The notes under the pieces: model-generated
Told to the model about the DNA's origin: nothing
The model's input: the letters and a program-made list of their open reading frames with translations, nothing else
Databases searched by the model: none
Position numbers and translations under genes: made by a program
Part shown: piece after piece, positions 24,560 to 37,713 of the stretch
Numbering within the stretch: the stretch's first letter is position 1
Layout of the letters: the number at the start of each line of letters is the position of its first letter
NCBI GenBank assembly: GCA_030544235.1
Contig: CM060463.1
Coordinates: 15,873,690 to 15,937,689 of the forward strand
DNA from: Lepturacanthus savala
Taxonomy: Eukaryota; Chordata; Actinopteri; Scombriformes; Trichiuridae
Reading direction: 5' to 3'
DNA length: 64,000 bases

Positions 24560-25060
24560 GCTTAGTTTCCTGGGTGAGTTTCTGCCAATAGACGATAACA
24601 GACGAGACTGAACGGAACGACTGAGGTTAAAATAAAAGACGGCTGCGTGACTCCTCAGGGCTTCACATTCCTGCAGCTCGTCAGAAAGGAAAAAAAAAAA
24701 AGTTTCCTCTGTGTAGTAAGATGTGTTTGACTTCCTCTCATCAGACTAGGTATCTGAGCGCCAAGCAGAACGGTTTGGCACTTAAATTAAGGGCGCTCGT
24801 TTTTTAGATTAATAGAATTACCAGGACTCAGCAGCAGGCGGCGGATATAAATTGCTTTAGAGGCATCATTTTGTCAGAGTGTATCTAATGGAAGTCGACC
24901 TTCCCTGCACTGGAGACAACTGCAGCATGCGCCAGGAGGGACACCGCACCGACTGACGGATCCGTCCCTGAAGCCACCAGACCGATGCACCGGAGGGACT
25001 ACGGATGCGGAGTTTTTCACTCCCCGTCCTCAAAAACCCCTTAAACCATTTTATCGTCCA
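24560..25060 (+). promoter_or_regulatory. Weak candidate promoter region with TATA-like element
   Basis: A GGATATAAATTG element at about 24842-24853 is followed by GC-richer sequence with several CpGs up to about 25030, in otherwise AT-rich surroundings. No exon with paired splice sites is convincing. It could be an alternative first-exon region on either strand. Confidence 0.2.
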
Positions 25061-26458
25061 GCTTTCTCAAGGTGGATCCTGTGATGAATGAGCGGGAGCA
25101 GCCTAGCTAAAGGGAAACAAAGCATGCTAACAGGAGTTCAGAGCGGGGAAACAAGGACATGCGTGTGGGAGCACGAGCGGTTGAACAGTCATCGCCACGA
25201 ACCTTGGGGGAGGGGGGAGGGAGACACATGGTGACAAGACAAAGCCTGTTGGCTCATTAGCACACTGTCAAAGCTGCGTTAAATAAGAACCAGAATACCA
25301 GTCACTTAAATAGTACTATAGTGACATTTTAATTACTTTTTGATTATAAGACGTGTCTTATGAAGACTGTCCTGGTTTCAAAACTCTCAATCCACAGAGA
25401 AACGCACACAGCTCATAATCAGCAGCTGTGTTCGTGAAGTTCTGATGTCACAACTATACCATCACTTCAATCTCTGCCATTAAAATCAGCCAATGAGAGT
25501 ACAGGCTCAATAATATTGATGAGACAGACACAAAACAACCTGTTCTTTCAAGAGCTCCAGAGAAGTTTGAGAAAGGTAGGAATCATGAAAGCACACATCT
25601 TGTTAGAGATATGAAAACCTCAAATAAAACCCACTAAAGTATAAATATGGGAAGGTTGGTTGTTTTTGAGACTTCCATTATGGCTCTTGTGATCATCCAT
25701 GTGACAATTGTCAGAGTCACTTCCAAAACAGTCTTCCCGCAGTGCTTGTTTCCTCTGAATAATTATTATTTCATGGCAAAGAAATTAATCCCTAAATGGA
25801 AATAAAGTGAAACTATTTTGTTGACAATGAAAAAGGAAAACAGTTTGATCCACATTTATCCTTCCAGATGTAAACATTTGTTTGCATAGAAAGGATTCTT
25901 GAGAGTGATACTTTGAGATGAAAGAGCATAGACGCCTTTTGTTTTAACAGTTCCTGTCAAAAAGTGCTGTCACTTATTCTCAAGGGCCGGTGTGTAATTG
26001 TCTCGGCGTGAAGCTCCAGTTAATGAGAGACTGTCACCACGGTTACACTTCCCAAACCAGATTTTTCTACACTATAATCTCTAAGCAGGACAATTATTTC
26101 CTGAAGTGCTGATGATGCATAAACCGGTCGGTGCGGGTAATGTTGTGAGTCTGTCACTTTAGCCAACTAGCAAGATTTTTTTTTTTTTACTGTGTAATGT
26201 GGCTGACATAAAGGTAATTTGACCACGAAAACAGATAAGTATGTTTGGACAAACATGTCTTTATATTGACAGTATTTATAGATCAGTCCCACATATTTCT
26301 CATCTTTCTGTCACCAGGCTGACTAATAAAAACGTGTTATTTATAAAGACATCATAAAGATCGGTTAAAGTCTTCTTCCATTATGCCTTCAAGCTTTCTA
26401 TTCGGTTCACGAGTTCAAACATATAACACAAGACACTCCAGCAGCCTGCAAACTCACC

Positions 26459-26600
26459 AGATTCCCAGACAAGCTGCCGTTTGTTCTCCATGAGATGAAG
26501 ACGGGCTCCACGGTGCCGTAGTTCAAGTCACGCTGTCAATACATCCAGAGACCTCTCAACAATTTCAAACAGGATTCAAACAGGACTTGTCTGATGATGA
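26459..26600 (-). other. Weak candidate noncoding or alternative exon of the 4.1 gene
   Basis: A strong minus-strand donor, AATCTGGTGAGTTTG (GT at 26457-26456), ends a GC-balanced stretch that includes an ATG with 11 open codons before the donor (MENKRQLVWES). No convincing acceptor is visible, so it would have to be a first exon or be chance. The start codon context is poor. Confidence 0.2.
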
Positions 26601-26662
26601 CCGCTTGAAGTTTGGCCTCAGCACAACCTGACCCCACATTTTCCCTTTGAAGCAATACACAA

Positions 26663-26683
26663 ACACACACACACACACACACA
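26663..26683. repeat. (CA)n microsatellite
   Basis: This is an uninterrupted CA array of about 21 bp. Confidence 0.9.
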
Positions 26684-29030
26684 TCTTCCCATACAACATA
26701 CTTTGACTTTCCCTTTGATTTGACTCACTGCATTAAGTCTACGTTCATTTATTTTTCTGTTTGTTCTCATGTGTAAAATCCATATTTATTCTAACACTTC
26801 TTTCGGTGTTCTTATTCTGTTTTGTGTTAACGAGCCTCTGGCCTTTTCATAAATTCTCAGTGTCCTGTTTTTTTCCGTTTGCCTTGTTATTGTGGGGTAT
26901 GTGTTTGGTTTTATGCAGAAAATGAATCCTCACCCTTGGAGTTGATTTGAATACAGCCCCTGAGTATTTGTTGACATCACAGTCTATGATCTAAGCCCCT
27001 TTTTTGACACGTATCTCAATATGAGCACATGTCTTATTAATGTCTGAATTATTCTTCCATGAAAGTCATGACAGCACTCTCACTAAGACCTTATAACACT
27101 TCCAATGCTTCACAAGGATGAACTGATACTCTGATACATTTATTCCAACTCTCTTATTAAGACGTGCATGCAATGAATAGATGTGTATTTCACTTTGTGC
27201 TTTGTGTGTAACCTAACAGAAGTGCATGCTTCTTCAAGTGCCTCTAAAAATGTTGTGTTCAGATGAACACTGAAAGAGTGAGAAACCACAAAACCTGGTG
27301 GGTGGTCAATATCAAATTGATACAGATATCTGCAGTATAATGAAATATAATGGGGACCAGACCAAATAGACCACAAAAAACACATTTCTGAACCCTTTTT
27401 TTGAATTTCCTTGTTTGAAAATGAATCAGTTTGTTTTTTGCTTAGTCGCACGTGTCTTTTTATTTGAATTTCCACAACATATATTATAGTCATAACTTTG
27501 CTGGTTAAGTTAATAACAATTTAGTTGAACGACAGAAACTATGCAACATATGTGTTTTCCTAACTTGTTTTATATCACTTTATCCAACAATTGTGATCAC
27601 AACAGGTTAAATGTAATATTGGACGTGTTATTAAACCACTGCAGTTGAAAAATTCTTTGAAAACTACCTTTATTAACAAAAATCAAACTATTTGAAATTA
27701 TTCAACTCTCTTACAACTGTCCTCCAGGTACCCCACCATTTTGGACATGCTGTCCATGGTACACAAATTCACACACTGTCACATGACTACACCAGGTTGT
27801 TCAGTATATGTCACATAGGGTCCTCATCGAATTAATATAAGGATAAAGCTGTATGAGGAATTTTCTGGAACATTTAAAGGGGTCGAGACACCGGTGTCAC
27901 AGTGGGTTAATCTGTACTGTTTATTGTATATTGTAGCCGTTATAGCATTAATGTGTTTTGTAATGAGGTTCTGATTGTCTTGTGCACTGTCTTGAGAACA
28001 CCTTTTGTTTCACAATTGCTGTCTTTTATTGTCTCACACCAGCAATTACCAGCATTAACTTGTCACTAAACGGGTCTCCGAACGCCCCGCTGAAGCAGTG
28101 GATATCAATCTTTTTGACATCATGCACTAAACTGACACAAATTAGACTGCAGACCCCCGTTTAATACGATTTTATCCCTTTCTGATGAGATTTTTTTGCT
28201 TTGACGTATTTCATTACAGAAAGTGAAAGGAGCCCTTTGCAAATGGATGGAATTACTCCCATTTTGGCTGGAGACCCCACTTTAAGGAACCACTGCGTAA
28301 AATGACTGCAGCTGATAATTATTGCTGACATTATTGTGACAGACTTCAATTTAGTTCCTAGAAGTCATGATTGTGGCTCTTTGTCCTGAATGAAGCCATA
28401 GGCAACGTTTATGAAGAAGACACCTGTATTGTGCATCTAAATGACAAAAGGTCATTACTGGTGAATTACCTGGGTTGGCATAATCCGATAAACTACGTTT
28501 CTGATTAGGATTTGATTAAATTCAAATATTATTGTAATAATGATAAGACGCATGATAGTCATCCACTCTACTGTTCCTGGATATCTTTTCCAGCATAGAC
28601 ATCAGTTTGGTATTTGCATCCCTCCTGTCCATAGTAACAGTGAGATAAATAACTGTGTTGTGAAATCCATCCCTTTCGACCGGGAAGTTGCAAGTCTTGC
28701 CTCATGACTCTGTTGTAAGCACCGACACAATACCTTCTTTGTTTCCCGCAGCGTTGGCCTAGCTGGTGCAGGGCTCAGATTAGTTTTCTTTTTTAGTGGA
28801 AAACTGATCTGCACACAAGGTTTTTTTTAAAATGCGCTCCTGTTTTAAACGGGAGACTCACTTTGGTCAGTTTCCAACAACAACAAGGTGTCTTTAAGCA
28901 AATTTGCTCGACAGGGGGAAAAAAAAGAACACACTTTCATCTTTTGTGTTGCTTTCTTTATGCATTTTTTTTTTTTACATATTCAAGGTCAACATTTGTT
29001 CCCCAATCATTTATTCCACTAAAGCAAAAA
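26684..29030. other. Noncoding stretch
   Basis: This AT-rich sequence contains short open frames only (longest minus 27140-27493, 117 codons, no family resemblance). I see no repeat with clear ends and no RNA gene. Confidence 0.5.
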
Positions 29031-29039
29031 CTATGAGTT

Positions 29040-29165
29040 TCATTTACATGGCTGTGTCTGTCCTGCGCCTGAAAATGGCAATGAAATCTAATGCCGACCT
29101 GCATATGCATTATATTATGCTAATGGTCATGCTCAGCTGCGTTTTGCATGCGCGTGCCCTTGTAG
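29040..29165. promoter_or_regulatory. Candidate enhancer with clustered octamer-like (POU) sites
   Basis: Within about 50 bp there are GCATATGCAT (29101-29110), ATGCTAAT (29117-29124) and TTTTGCATGC (29142-29151), all variants of the ATGCAAAT octamer. The surrounding sequence is non-repetitive. A 99-codon ORF overlaps it but resembles no protein. Confidence 0.35.
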
Positions 29166-29849
29166 CAGAGTTCATCAGAAAGAGATGTGCTCTCCGGGAA
29201 TAAATCCAGAGAGGACAACACAACCACGAGCCTCGGTTGTCTACCAGAGGAAGGACACAACTAACTGCCTCCCAACACTGAGCTGCCATTTATACACAGC
29301 ACTCACCTCGAAGGTGGTTTTTCCAATTTCTTTTCACCCTTTCAAGCTGTACAGAATGCCATAAATCAAATGGAAAATGGTGGGTGTCAGGAGCCCTCAA
29401 AACAGGGCTCATCTCTTCACAGGTTGCCCTGAGTTATAGTCATACTCTTCCCCTGTATTTATCTCAGGGGATCAAGATGGATCAGCTGGCGATACACAGG
29501 AGCCACTGTTGGGTTTCCCATGAGCGAGCCTGCGGCGTTTTTTAAACCATCCCATTGAATTTGGAATTAGTGCCTAGAATTTGACAAAACTACACTTGTA
29601 CTCCGCCATGACGAAGAATTACATCACTTAACGACAGGGAAAATTATTTTACAGTGACCTTTCTGAGGTAATTGAATTACGGCGAGACTCAGGAAGCTAC
29701 TTTTCTCACCTTTGTCGCAAGAAAAGGAAAGAGCTATTTTCATCTTCAGAACATCTCAGTCATTTCACAAAAGAACGTTGCATTTCAGAGTCCTCTGATC
29801 GGAACAAAACAAGCCTTCCTGCTAAGCGCCCTATGACAGCTGAACACAT

Positions 29850-30660
29850 CCTGCTGTTGCCCTGCTGCCGCCCTGCTCGCTGGAGCGGCGCTCGGCCACC
29901 GTTGGCTACTGGGGGTAATGCTTAAAGGGAGGGGAGGCGGAGGGGCTGGGGTCCCTGTGCATCGGCATGGCCGGCGCGCTGCAGGTGCACACCGCCGCTG
30001 CCACAAAGAGGCAGCGGCTGGAGTGCATGACTCAGCGGGTGAGCGTTTGTTTGCTTGCCCACGTTCCAGCCCACATTTCTCCACACTCACACACGCGCGC
30101 ACACAACGCTCAAAGCCTAAGCTTTTCCATCATCCGAGGAGAGCAGCGTGCACTCCGAAATATTTTGGCTACGGGCTGATTCACATTCTCCATGCCAGGC
30201 TGCAGAGAATGAAGCCGTGGCATGGCTATCTAAGGCTCTTCCTTGTGAATGCAAAATACCGCAGTGCCGCAAATGGCGAGAGGGTGCAGAGGGGACACGC
30301 CGGGAGACGGGGACGTCTCCGTCGCAAAATTACCGGACTGATCCCGCAACCAAGACATTATTTCACACGAGGTGCTACGGCAAAGGGGGCCTGCAGGCAT
30401 CGCCCACTCTCACTGTCATGGCCCATTTGAAGCTCGCTCCCCCGCCCCCCCCGGGCGTCCATGGGAGAAGGTGGCACAAGGCCACGCCATATGGTCGTCT
30501 ATGTGACGGGTTGCAGCACTCTGCAGGAGGGCTGAGCTTTGAAAGGAAGAGTTCTGTCTGTCGGGCTAAATGCCTCTGTGATCCGGTTTGCTTTTCTCCA
30601 TAACCGGGGCCGGAGACCCGCTCCGCTTCACTGCAGCTTTGCGCCAGGCTGCTCTGCAAA
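29850..30660. other. CpG-rich patch, probable promoter-associated island
   Basis: This is one of the most CpG-rich segments of the window, with overlapping open frames on both strands as expected of GC-rich DNA. It contains the plus-strand start-exon candidate at 29967-30038. The frames at 29918-30430 (plus) and 30375-30671 (minus) look like compositional artefacts. Confidence 0.5.
29967..30038 (+). CDS. Candidate first coding exon of an unidentified plus-strand gene
   Basis: Twenty-four codons start MAGALQVHTAAATKRQRLEC and end at CAGCGGGTGAGCG, a near-consensus donor (GT at 30039-30040), in phase 0. The ATG has a strong context (G at -3, G at +4), and the same frame carries TAA 48 nt upstream, so an internal-exon reading is unlikely. 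It lies in a CpG-rich patch of the kind that marks promoters. I do not recognise the peptide. It runs opposite to the 4.1 gene and no second exon is identified downstream, so this could be a real transcript start or a chance arrangement in GC-rich DNA. Confidence 0.35.
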
Positions 30661-31163
30661 AAAAAAAGCAAAAGCGCTCCCGCTTCACATGCAGAAATGT
30701 AGAACAGATGGCGGCTTATGATCTTGACTGCAAATTAAGTCAAGATCTAGAAGGAGGCCAGTTTGAAGCAGTTCTCGCTCTCTCTTTCTCTCACCCCCAA
30801 CCCCCACTCCCCCTCTGATGGCCTTTGTGATCTGATAGGCCTGGAATAATAAGCAGTTAGCGCGTTATCTGCGAGCAGCTCCATTACAGCACGCAGATAA
30901 AGCTGCATGGATCTCAGCAGGTGACACAGCAGCAGAGCTCTGTAATAACAGTGGAAGCTGTCATGGAACATGTTATCATGTGTTGACACTAGCTTTTAAA
31001 TTAAAAAAAATAAACAAAAAAAACATAATGCCTGGACCTAAGCTTGACTTCAGCATCGTTAGCATTTATATTAAGGCTACAACACCCACCGCAGATAAGC
31101 TGATTAATTGTTGTAGTAGATGGTTCTGTTGTCTGTTCTGTTGTCACACTGGATGGTTTGTTT

Positions 31164-31213
31164 CACACACACACACCCACACACACACAAGCACACACAC
31201 ACTCACACACACA
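31164..31213. repeat. Interrupted (CA)n microsatellite
   Basis: CA units are interrupted by CCCA, AAGCA and ACTCA. Confidence 0.9.
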
Positions 31214-31474
31214 TCAAAGAACAAAGAGTCTAACATCTCACACATGCAAAAGAACCAAACAGTAATTTCCATATTTAATTTCGCTCACATATTTGATAAA
31301 TGCTGTAAAGTGAAAGAATAAAAGAATACAAGAATAAAATGAAATAATCAAACATAATCATTTTGAATAGTAAAAAATGTGTGAAAACATATTATTTGTG
31401 TACAAATATGTTTTTAAATATTGTAACTATTTTTTAATATTCAAAATGATGATTTCAGTTGATTTTATTTATAT

Positions 31475-31710
31475 ACACTGTAAAACCTTGCTGTGAAATC
31501 TGCAGTTGTTTACTGTTTTAACATTACTGTAAATGATTATTACAGTAGATTGCTTTATATTTTGACAATAAATCACAGCAGTCAAAGTATTACTGTAGAA
31601 AATCACAGTAGTAAAAGAGTTACTGTATTATAATACAGTTAATCACCCAATACTGTAAATATAAATACTGAAATCACAGTATTTAATTGATTTTCTATTT
31701 TACAGTTAAT
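31475..31710. mobile_element. ACTGTA-rich MITE-like fish repeat
   Basis: The segment begins ACACTGTAAAACC and repeats TTACTGTA/TACAGTA phrases on both strands about ten times before ending near TTTTACAGTTAATCAG. Such ACACTGTAAAA-ended, ACTGTA-dense repeats are common in fish genomes. There is no coding capacity, and its exact ends and target site are not resolved. Confidence 0.5.
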
Positions 31711-31719
31711 CAGTTAGTT

Positions 31720-34700
31720 GTAATGAGGTCTTTAAGATGTGACACACTAGGTATGCTGATATTTTCACTCAAATCTAGATTAAGCAAAGAGTGAACACAC
31801 CACAGATTTGTCTGGGGAGCTGCGCTGAATCAGTGAGCAAAACACACAAAACAAACTGAACTGTACAAGAACAGGAACAGCAAATGAAGTCAATATCTTC
31901 ATATTGCATGAAAGCAAACAAACCGGAGTTGCGGTTTGTGTCAATTAAAAATGGAACACAAGGTTAAGTGAACTGTGAAATCGCTGCAGAATGAGACCGA
32001 GCTCTTTTGATAGGACTTTTAACAGTTTGCATTACCTCGCGAAGCATCGGCCTTATCGGCAGCTTCTCCACCCTCCACCTGTTCTGCTTTCCAACAGCTG
32101 TGGAGCATTATGTTGTTTCCGTCTTGTCAAAAGTGACTCCTGTAATTCACTTAATAGTCCCACAGATAAGTGATGATTTGGTGAGATTTCTCTTCTCTTC
32201 ACAGGATTCACAGGAATTTGTTTTATATAGATGTGGTAATCAGTGATGCTTTGTGAAAGGAAATGCAATATATGCTGTATATACACAGATTTACAATACA
32301 ACTAATTTGAACCTTTCTGCTATTTTAAATAAATAGGAAAATAAATATCGCTTCACCATTGCAAACTCTGCAAAGCCCAGGTCAAACATGAAAACATGAA
32401 AGGGTATTATCAACTCTTGCATGCTGCTGTGTAAGACTCACCTAAGAAAAAAAAAAAAACAAAGAAGGAGAAGTTTGATTCTCTAATCAAACATTACCTA
32501 GCTCCATCTGCTTCAAACCACACATGCCGAACTCTGTCCCTGAGAACCACTGAAATTTCCGGTTTATAAAACAAGAGCAAAAAGTGTGTTTGTGTCAGTG
32601 TAGCCATGTATATGGTGAAACCTTTCGTGAGCTTTCTATGTATTTCTATGGTATGAGATTTGTCGAACGCACGCCCGCGCCAGCCATCGATCCGTCCCCT
32701 CTCAACGTGTCCTCTGCTGCTTGTCCTTAAAAAGCAACAGAGAGAGTCTGCCCTGAGCAGCCCGCGCCACTGTGCAACATCTGTGGCACAATCTGCCAGC
32801 GGGGCTTGGCGTTTATGCCACAAGGTTACACAGAAACATGCTGAAGTCAGAGGACAGGAGACACACAAAAACTGTGCCTGCAGTTGACGCAGAATATCTT
32901 ACAATGAAAGCTTACAATGGCACAGGTACAATGAATTTTGAATGAAGTGATCTTTTAATGTTTCCATTGAGGAACTAGAATACATGAACAAACATTTGCA
33001 GAAACATTTTGATCAGTTAGTCTAAGCAGATGAATGAATCCCTTATTTTAACAGAAAATGTGGTTTTATCAAGTGGCCACTAATATTATTTTAAAAGCTG
33101 CAATTGAGAAGCAATTGTTCGGAATTTTGGCTGAAATAATTGCTTAAACTATCAACTATTGTCGATCCGTTAACCTGCTACTATTGGTTAAAGCTATATA
33201 TTATTATTTCTCATTTAAGATAATTTACGCTAACTAAGGGAAGCAGTACAACTGCCTATCAATATCCCGTTTATTTATCATAAATTTACTTTTTATCTAG
33301 TTTTAAGCCACATTTTAGCAATACATTTTAGTATATCTTGTTTTATTTTTACATTATCTTTAACTGGATTAAGGATTTTCGTCACGTCTGGATCTTAAGT
33401 TATCAGAGCAATAGGCTGAGATAGCTAGGTTAGCAGCACTGAGCTGCATTAGGAAAACACAGATTGTTAATGTGAACCTGCCTATGTTTTAGAGGAGGAG
33501 GAAGGGATATCTGCAGATACACCGGCTTCTGGTAAAAACCATCATCTGACATCTGAATCTTAATTTATTAAGGACAGAGGGTAAGCTAATGATAGTAGTG
33601 CTTCCTATGACCTCATGCTATGTCGTGACATCATCGATCAACAGGAAAATGTGGTCATCATTGGCAACTGGAAAATACAGTCACTTGACTCCAATTTACT
33701 CCATTACATCTCCCAGTTCCATGATACTTTACTTTTTGTTATTTAATTGTTATGCAATAGGACAGTATTTCTACTTTCACTGAAGTGAAGTATTTGAGTA
33801 TTTGAAACACCACTAGTGTTTGAAAGAACTATCAGTCTATCGCCATCTATCATGGGCTGAGTGAGACGTGATCTTGATGCTGAGTAGTCCAAACCTCTGC
33901 AGTTCGGCCACAAGTGCGTAACTTGACGACTGATAAGATGGATTCTTGCATGATCTGGCGAATCCAGCTGCCTCACAAGATAAGCGGCTGCTGCAGGGAC
34001 AGAGCAGATGTGCCTCTGTTGTGTTTCACGGTTGACTAAACTGTGCACTTTCAATTCAACACGGCCTCTGAGGGGCAAAACAATGGGTATTGTATAGAAG
34101 GGCAGCCAGGAAGCTGTTCCAAATCTCATTGAGCTGCTTCCTCTCTCATCTCTTCTTGCTTCACCACCAAAAAAACAAATTGATGAGATTGACTCTAAAG
34201 CTCTTTTTTTTTTCTTCTCCATAAATGCAACCCGCTTGTGAAAAAGAGAAAGACGGAGGCTTCCAGGGAACTGGAGCACACCTATTAATTCACAGCCTTT
34301 AATTGTGCAAAGTGTCTCATGTCGAGTTCCTTTGTTTCTGACATAGTGTTAGCTCTCCCCTTTGGCATAAATGCACTGAATTCATCATGTTTCCTCTAAT
34401 TTGTCCCACTTGAAGGATATATTTATTTTCTAACTTCTAACATTCATTTATTTCCACCCACCCTTGGATTCATTATCCAACAAATTTGAAACCCTGTTCA
34501 ACCAGTTATCCAATGACAACTACATAACTTGTCTACTTCGACTATATTGTTTACCTCATGTCTTTGTCCACATTGACATTGATGAAGATAGAGAACTGCC
34601 CAACATTTATATTGCATAATTAATGGCTGTGAATCAATCAGTTCTTCCTCTGGACATTTTTGTTGTCCTCAAGCTGGGAAGCACCTGATTCAGCTGCATT

Positions 34701-35290
34701 TTGCTGGCAGATCTGCATCTTCTAGTAAAAAAAAAAGACGAAGGCTTCTCAAACCTTCTCAAATTCAAAGTAAATGCATTATTGGTGCAGTCAGGCTTCT
34801 AATAGTCTCACATTGTCATACTATACTCTACTAAGTGTATGGTCTGGCTGCACCTGGTTTTATTTCTGCTATTTGGGGTCAAACGCGCTTAATAACACTA
34901 TACTTTTATTTCCATTTCTTTAAATCAATCAGTCGCTAAGTGCAGGATGCACGGATGGTGACTTTGCAAAATGTTCTAAAATGGATAAATCGTCACAAAA
35001 AAGGCAATGTTAATAAAACCATGTTCATCGTTTTATTTCGTCTGTTACTGTAAAAAAAGACAAACATAATTTTCCATTCTACCAACATTCTATTTCCGTT
35101 TAGTCAGATTAGGCTCTTACCGACTTGATGTGTCTAATCAAGATGAGAAAGCATAAATCCCACTTAGATGTGAGTCCCTGAATTAACACTCTAATAAAGT
35201 CTAATCGACTTTAAAGTTCAGGAACCCTCATTGTAACTAAGTTAACACAAACAAAAAATGAATTTAGTTCATTGTGCCTTTTTGTGTATC
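31720..35290. other. Noncoding stretch
   Basis: This is mostly AT-rich, with a CpG-richer patch at about 32660-32830. It includes the longest open frame in the window (minus 33743-34279, 178 codons), which has no recognisable domain. Nothing else is supported. Confidence 0.5.
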
Positions 35291-35297
35291 ACACGTC

Positions 35298-35422
35298 TTA
35301 AAAATTAAATGAGGATTTGTAAGAAGACCACATACTATATTGGGTCTCATGCATACAGATTAAAAATTAAATGAAGATTTGTAAGAATACCACATAATAT
35401 ACCCACTCTCATGCATACAGAT
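35298..35422. repeat. Two-copy tandem duplication, 62-bp unit
   Basis: The unit 35298-35359 is repeated at 35360-35422 with a few substitutions and a one-base shift. Both units begin TTAAAAATTAAATGA and end CATGCATACAGA. Confidence 0.85.
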
Positions 35423-35424
35423 TT

Positions 35425-36990
35425 TTAAGGAAATTGTTTAGTTTTCAGTTGGCACATTAAAGGGGCATTCATCAGGGCTGTGCAAAATGTGTGCAGCACA
35501 GGAGGTGTGTGGCTTATAGAGGGCACCTGGGAGAGGAAAAGCACAACAGTGCTTATTATTATGACAGTGACAGATTGTTTTCACTCCTCCCCGTTAGACA
35601 CAAGATCCCCGCAGTTTCTAGATTGAAGATTTTCACATCACAGCTTCAGATTTATAACCACGTTGACCCCGAGAGCAGGTTCAACCTCAACTGCAACAAT
35701 CTGAAACACCGGATTCTGCTCCTGAAGCGAGGTTGTTTCCAAAATATTTGAGTTTTCACTAAAAGAAAGATTTGATTGAGTCAGATAGCCTTTATGAAAT
35801 GTAAAAACAGTCCAAAGCATCAAAGTCAGTATCTCATAGTTGCTTTGATCGTGGATGAAAGCTAATCGTTATACATATGTAACAGCTGGACTCTTTAGAA
35901 TAAGGAGGGAAAAAAATCAAAGTAGTTAAAAAACACACACAACACTGCCGGGAGTTGTTTTATGCTGGATGGAAACGCAATATGTGCCAATGATGGTGAA
36001 AGAACAAAACGTTGCTTTTTTTATGGTGTCGAACGTGAGCCAAACAAAACATTAATAATTTGACATTCGATATTGTCTGCTATCTAGTTCAAAAATATAC
36101 AAAAATGAAAAATTAAACACAACATATTTAATTCCTTCCTGAAAAGGTTCATGCACCAGTTTGGTCCTGCAAACAGAAACGGAAATAACAGTTTGTCCCT
36201 GACAATGGAATCTTATTTTGTGCCGCTTTCAAACTTGATTAAGTCATTACTGCAGCAACTCTGAATTAGAGAGGCATCCTTGAGCGAGCTACAGGGGGAA
36301 AAAAAAGGATTCTCCTCTTGATCTGCAGTGTTGAATGTTCACACGGTGAATACTGCAGCCTGACAAGTGAAGACGGAATGGGCAGAATCCGTCCCAGACT
36401 CAGATCCCAATCCCTTTATGGAGGATTCCAGACTCGCCCTAAGTCTCTGTCCTGCATTCACCACAGACATGCACAGCACGTACTTCTTCCCTGAGTGCCA
36501 GCCAGCCTCTTTTCACATAATCCTGTTCTATTCGGAGCGCGTGTTATTAAATGTACGAAGTGCTGCTCTGTTGTGCCACACTTTACGATCTCAGGAGGAG
36601 ATACAGACAACAATATGAGCGTAAACCCGGAGGACTGACACAGTTATGCAATGTGAAGTTACTCCGAAGTTTGACTGGAGTTCATGCCGAGATGCTCAGG
36701 AGACTCCCTGCTGCCTCCTTGAAGAAGCGTTCCCACTGGGTGATTACACAGTGGAGTTCACACACACATAGAGAGAGAGATACAGTCAAATATAAGCACA
36801 GCCAGGTTTCTGAAGCAAAAACAACTTAATTCTGACTTCTGACCTAATTCTGCAAATTACGCACACGCATATATAACAGGAACACACACTCTCAGCTACT
36901 GCATTGTGCTATGAAGGCACGAATGCTCATCGCTGTTGTCCTCCCACTAAGGGCATGCCAAGAGCCACTGCGGCATCGGAAACTTACCGC
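35425..36990. other. Noncoding stretch
   Basis: The segment at 36360-36730 is GC-richer, with short open frames, but no splice-site pair or family match is visible. Confidence 0.4.
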
Positions 36991-36996
36991 ATCAGT

Positions 36997-37057
36997 CTGT
37001 GTGTGTGTGTGTGTGAGTGTGTGTGCTTGTGTGTGTGTGTGTGTGTGTAGGTGTGTG
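36997..37057. repeat. Interrupted (GT)n microsatellite
   Basis: GT array with AGT, CTT and AGG interruptions. Confidence 0.9.
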
Positions 37058-37713
37058 CTTCTTGTCGAGCTGCTTTGTCTTCCTTCTTATATGATTTGTA
37101 ATGAATGACAAATCCAGTCTGAAAGTAAATGATAAGTAAAAGCAGAAAACACAACATAAGGTATTTAAAGCTGTCATACTGTGCAGGTAAACCTACTGAA
37201 GATAAAATAGCTGCAAGCATAGCCATTACACAACTGCCAATCCATAAAACGGTGGTAGATAATAATAAGCCTAAACAATTGGAGGGAATATGTATATTGC
37301 AGTTTTATTGAGCATGTAGAATTATGAATATGTCTTCTCTGTTCAGGAAAAGAAAAAAAAACATCTTTTGGAGCCTATTAGTGGTAAACAAGCTATTCTG
37401 TCTGTACAGCTAGAATCAGATCAAATGACAGTGGTTTGTTGTCAAGGATCCTTTGTTCTTGATTGTCGAAGAAAAGTCAACTTTGAGGTAACTTTGCTAG
37501 CTTTCTACAGGAAACTAGTTTGCAAGTTTTCTGCAGAAAATGACAAACACAAGTTTTCGACAGAAGACTTGACAAAAGTTAGGATATAGTATCAAAATAT
37601 GATGTATTTACAGGTTGTCGGTCATTCGGACTCACAAACTATTAGCAAGCTAGCTCCTAGCGGGAATGTGTCTGTATGTTTCCACAGCCCTTTGTTGACA
37701 CATTACCCTAAGG

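Noticed and set aside
29918..30603. Two overlapping 150-170 codon plus-strand frames in the CpG-rich patch
   Set aside because: Frames open on both strands are expected in GC-rich DNA. There are no domains, and the better candidate start at 29967 is in a different frame.
32660..32880. Zinc-finger-like Cys pattern in a plus-strand frame near 32760-32840
   Set aside because: A few Cys residues only. The frame stops soon after and no family match can be supported.
33743..34279. Longest open frame in the window (178 codons, minus strand)
   Set aside because: It has no recognisable domain, carries lysine runs from a homopolymer and shows no supporting splice or promoter context. A frame this long is expected by chance in 64 kb.
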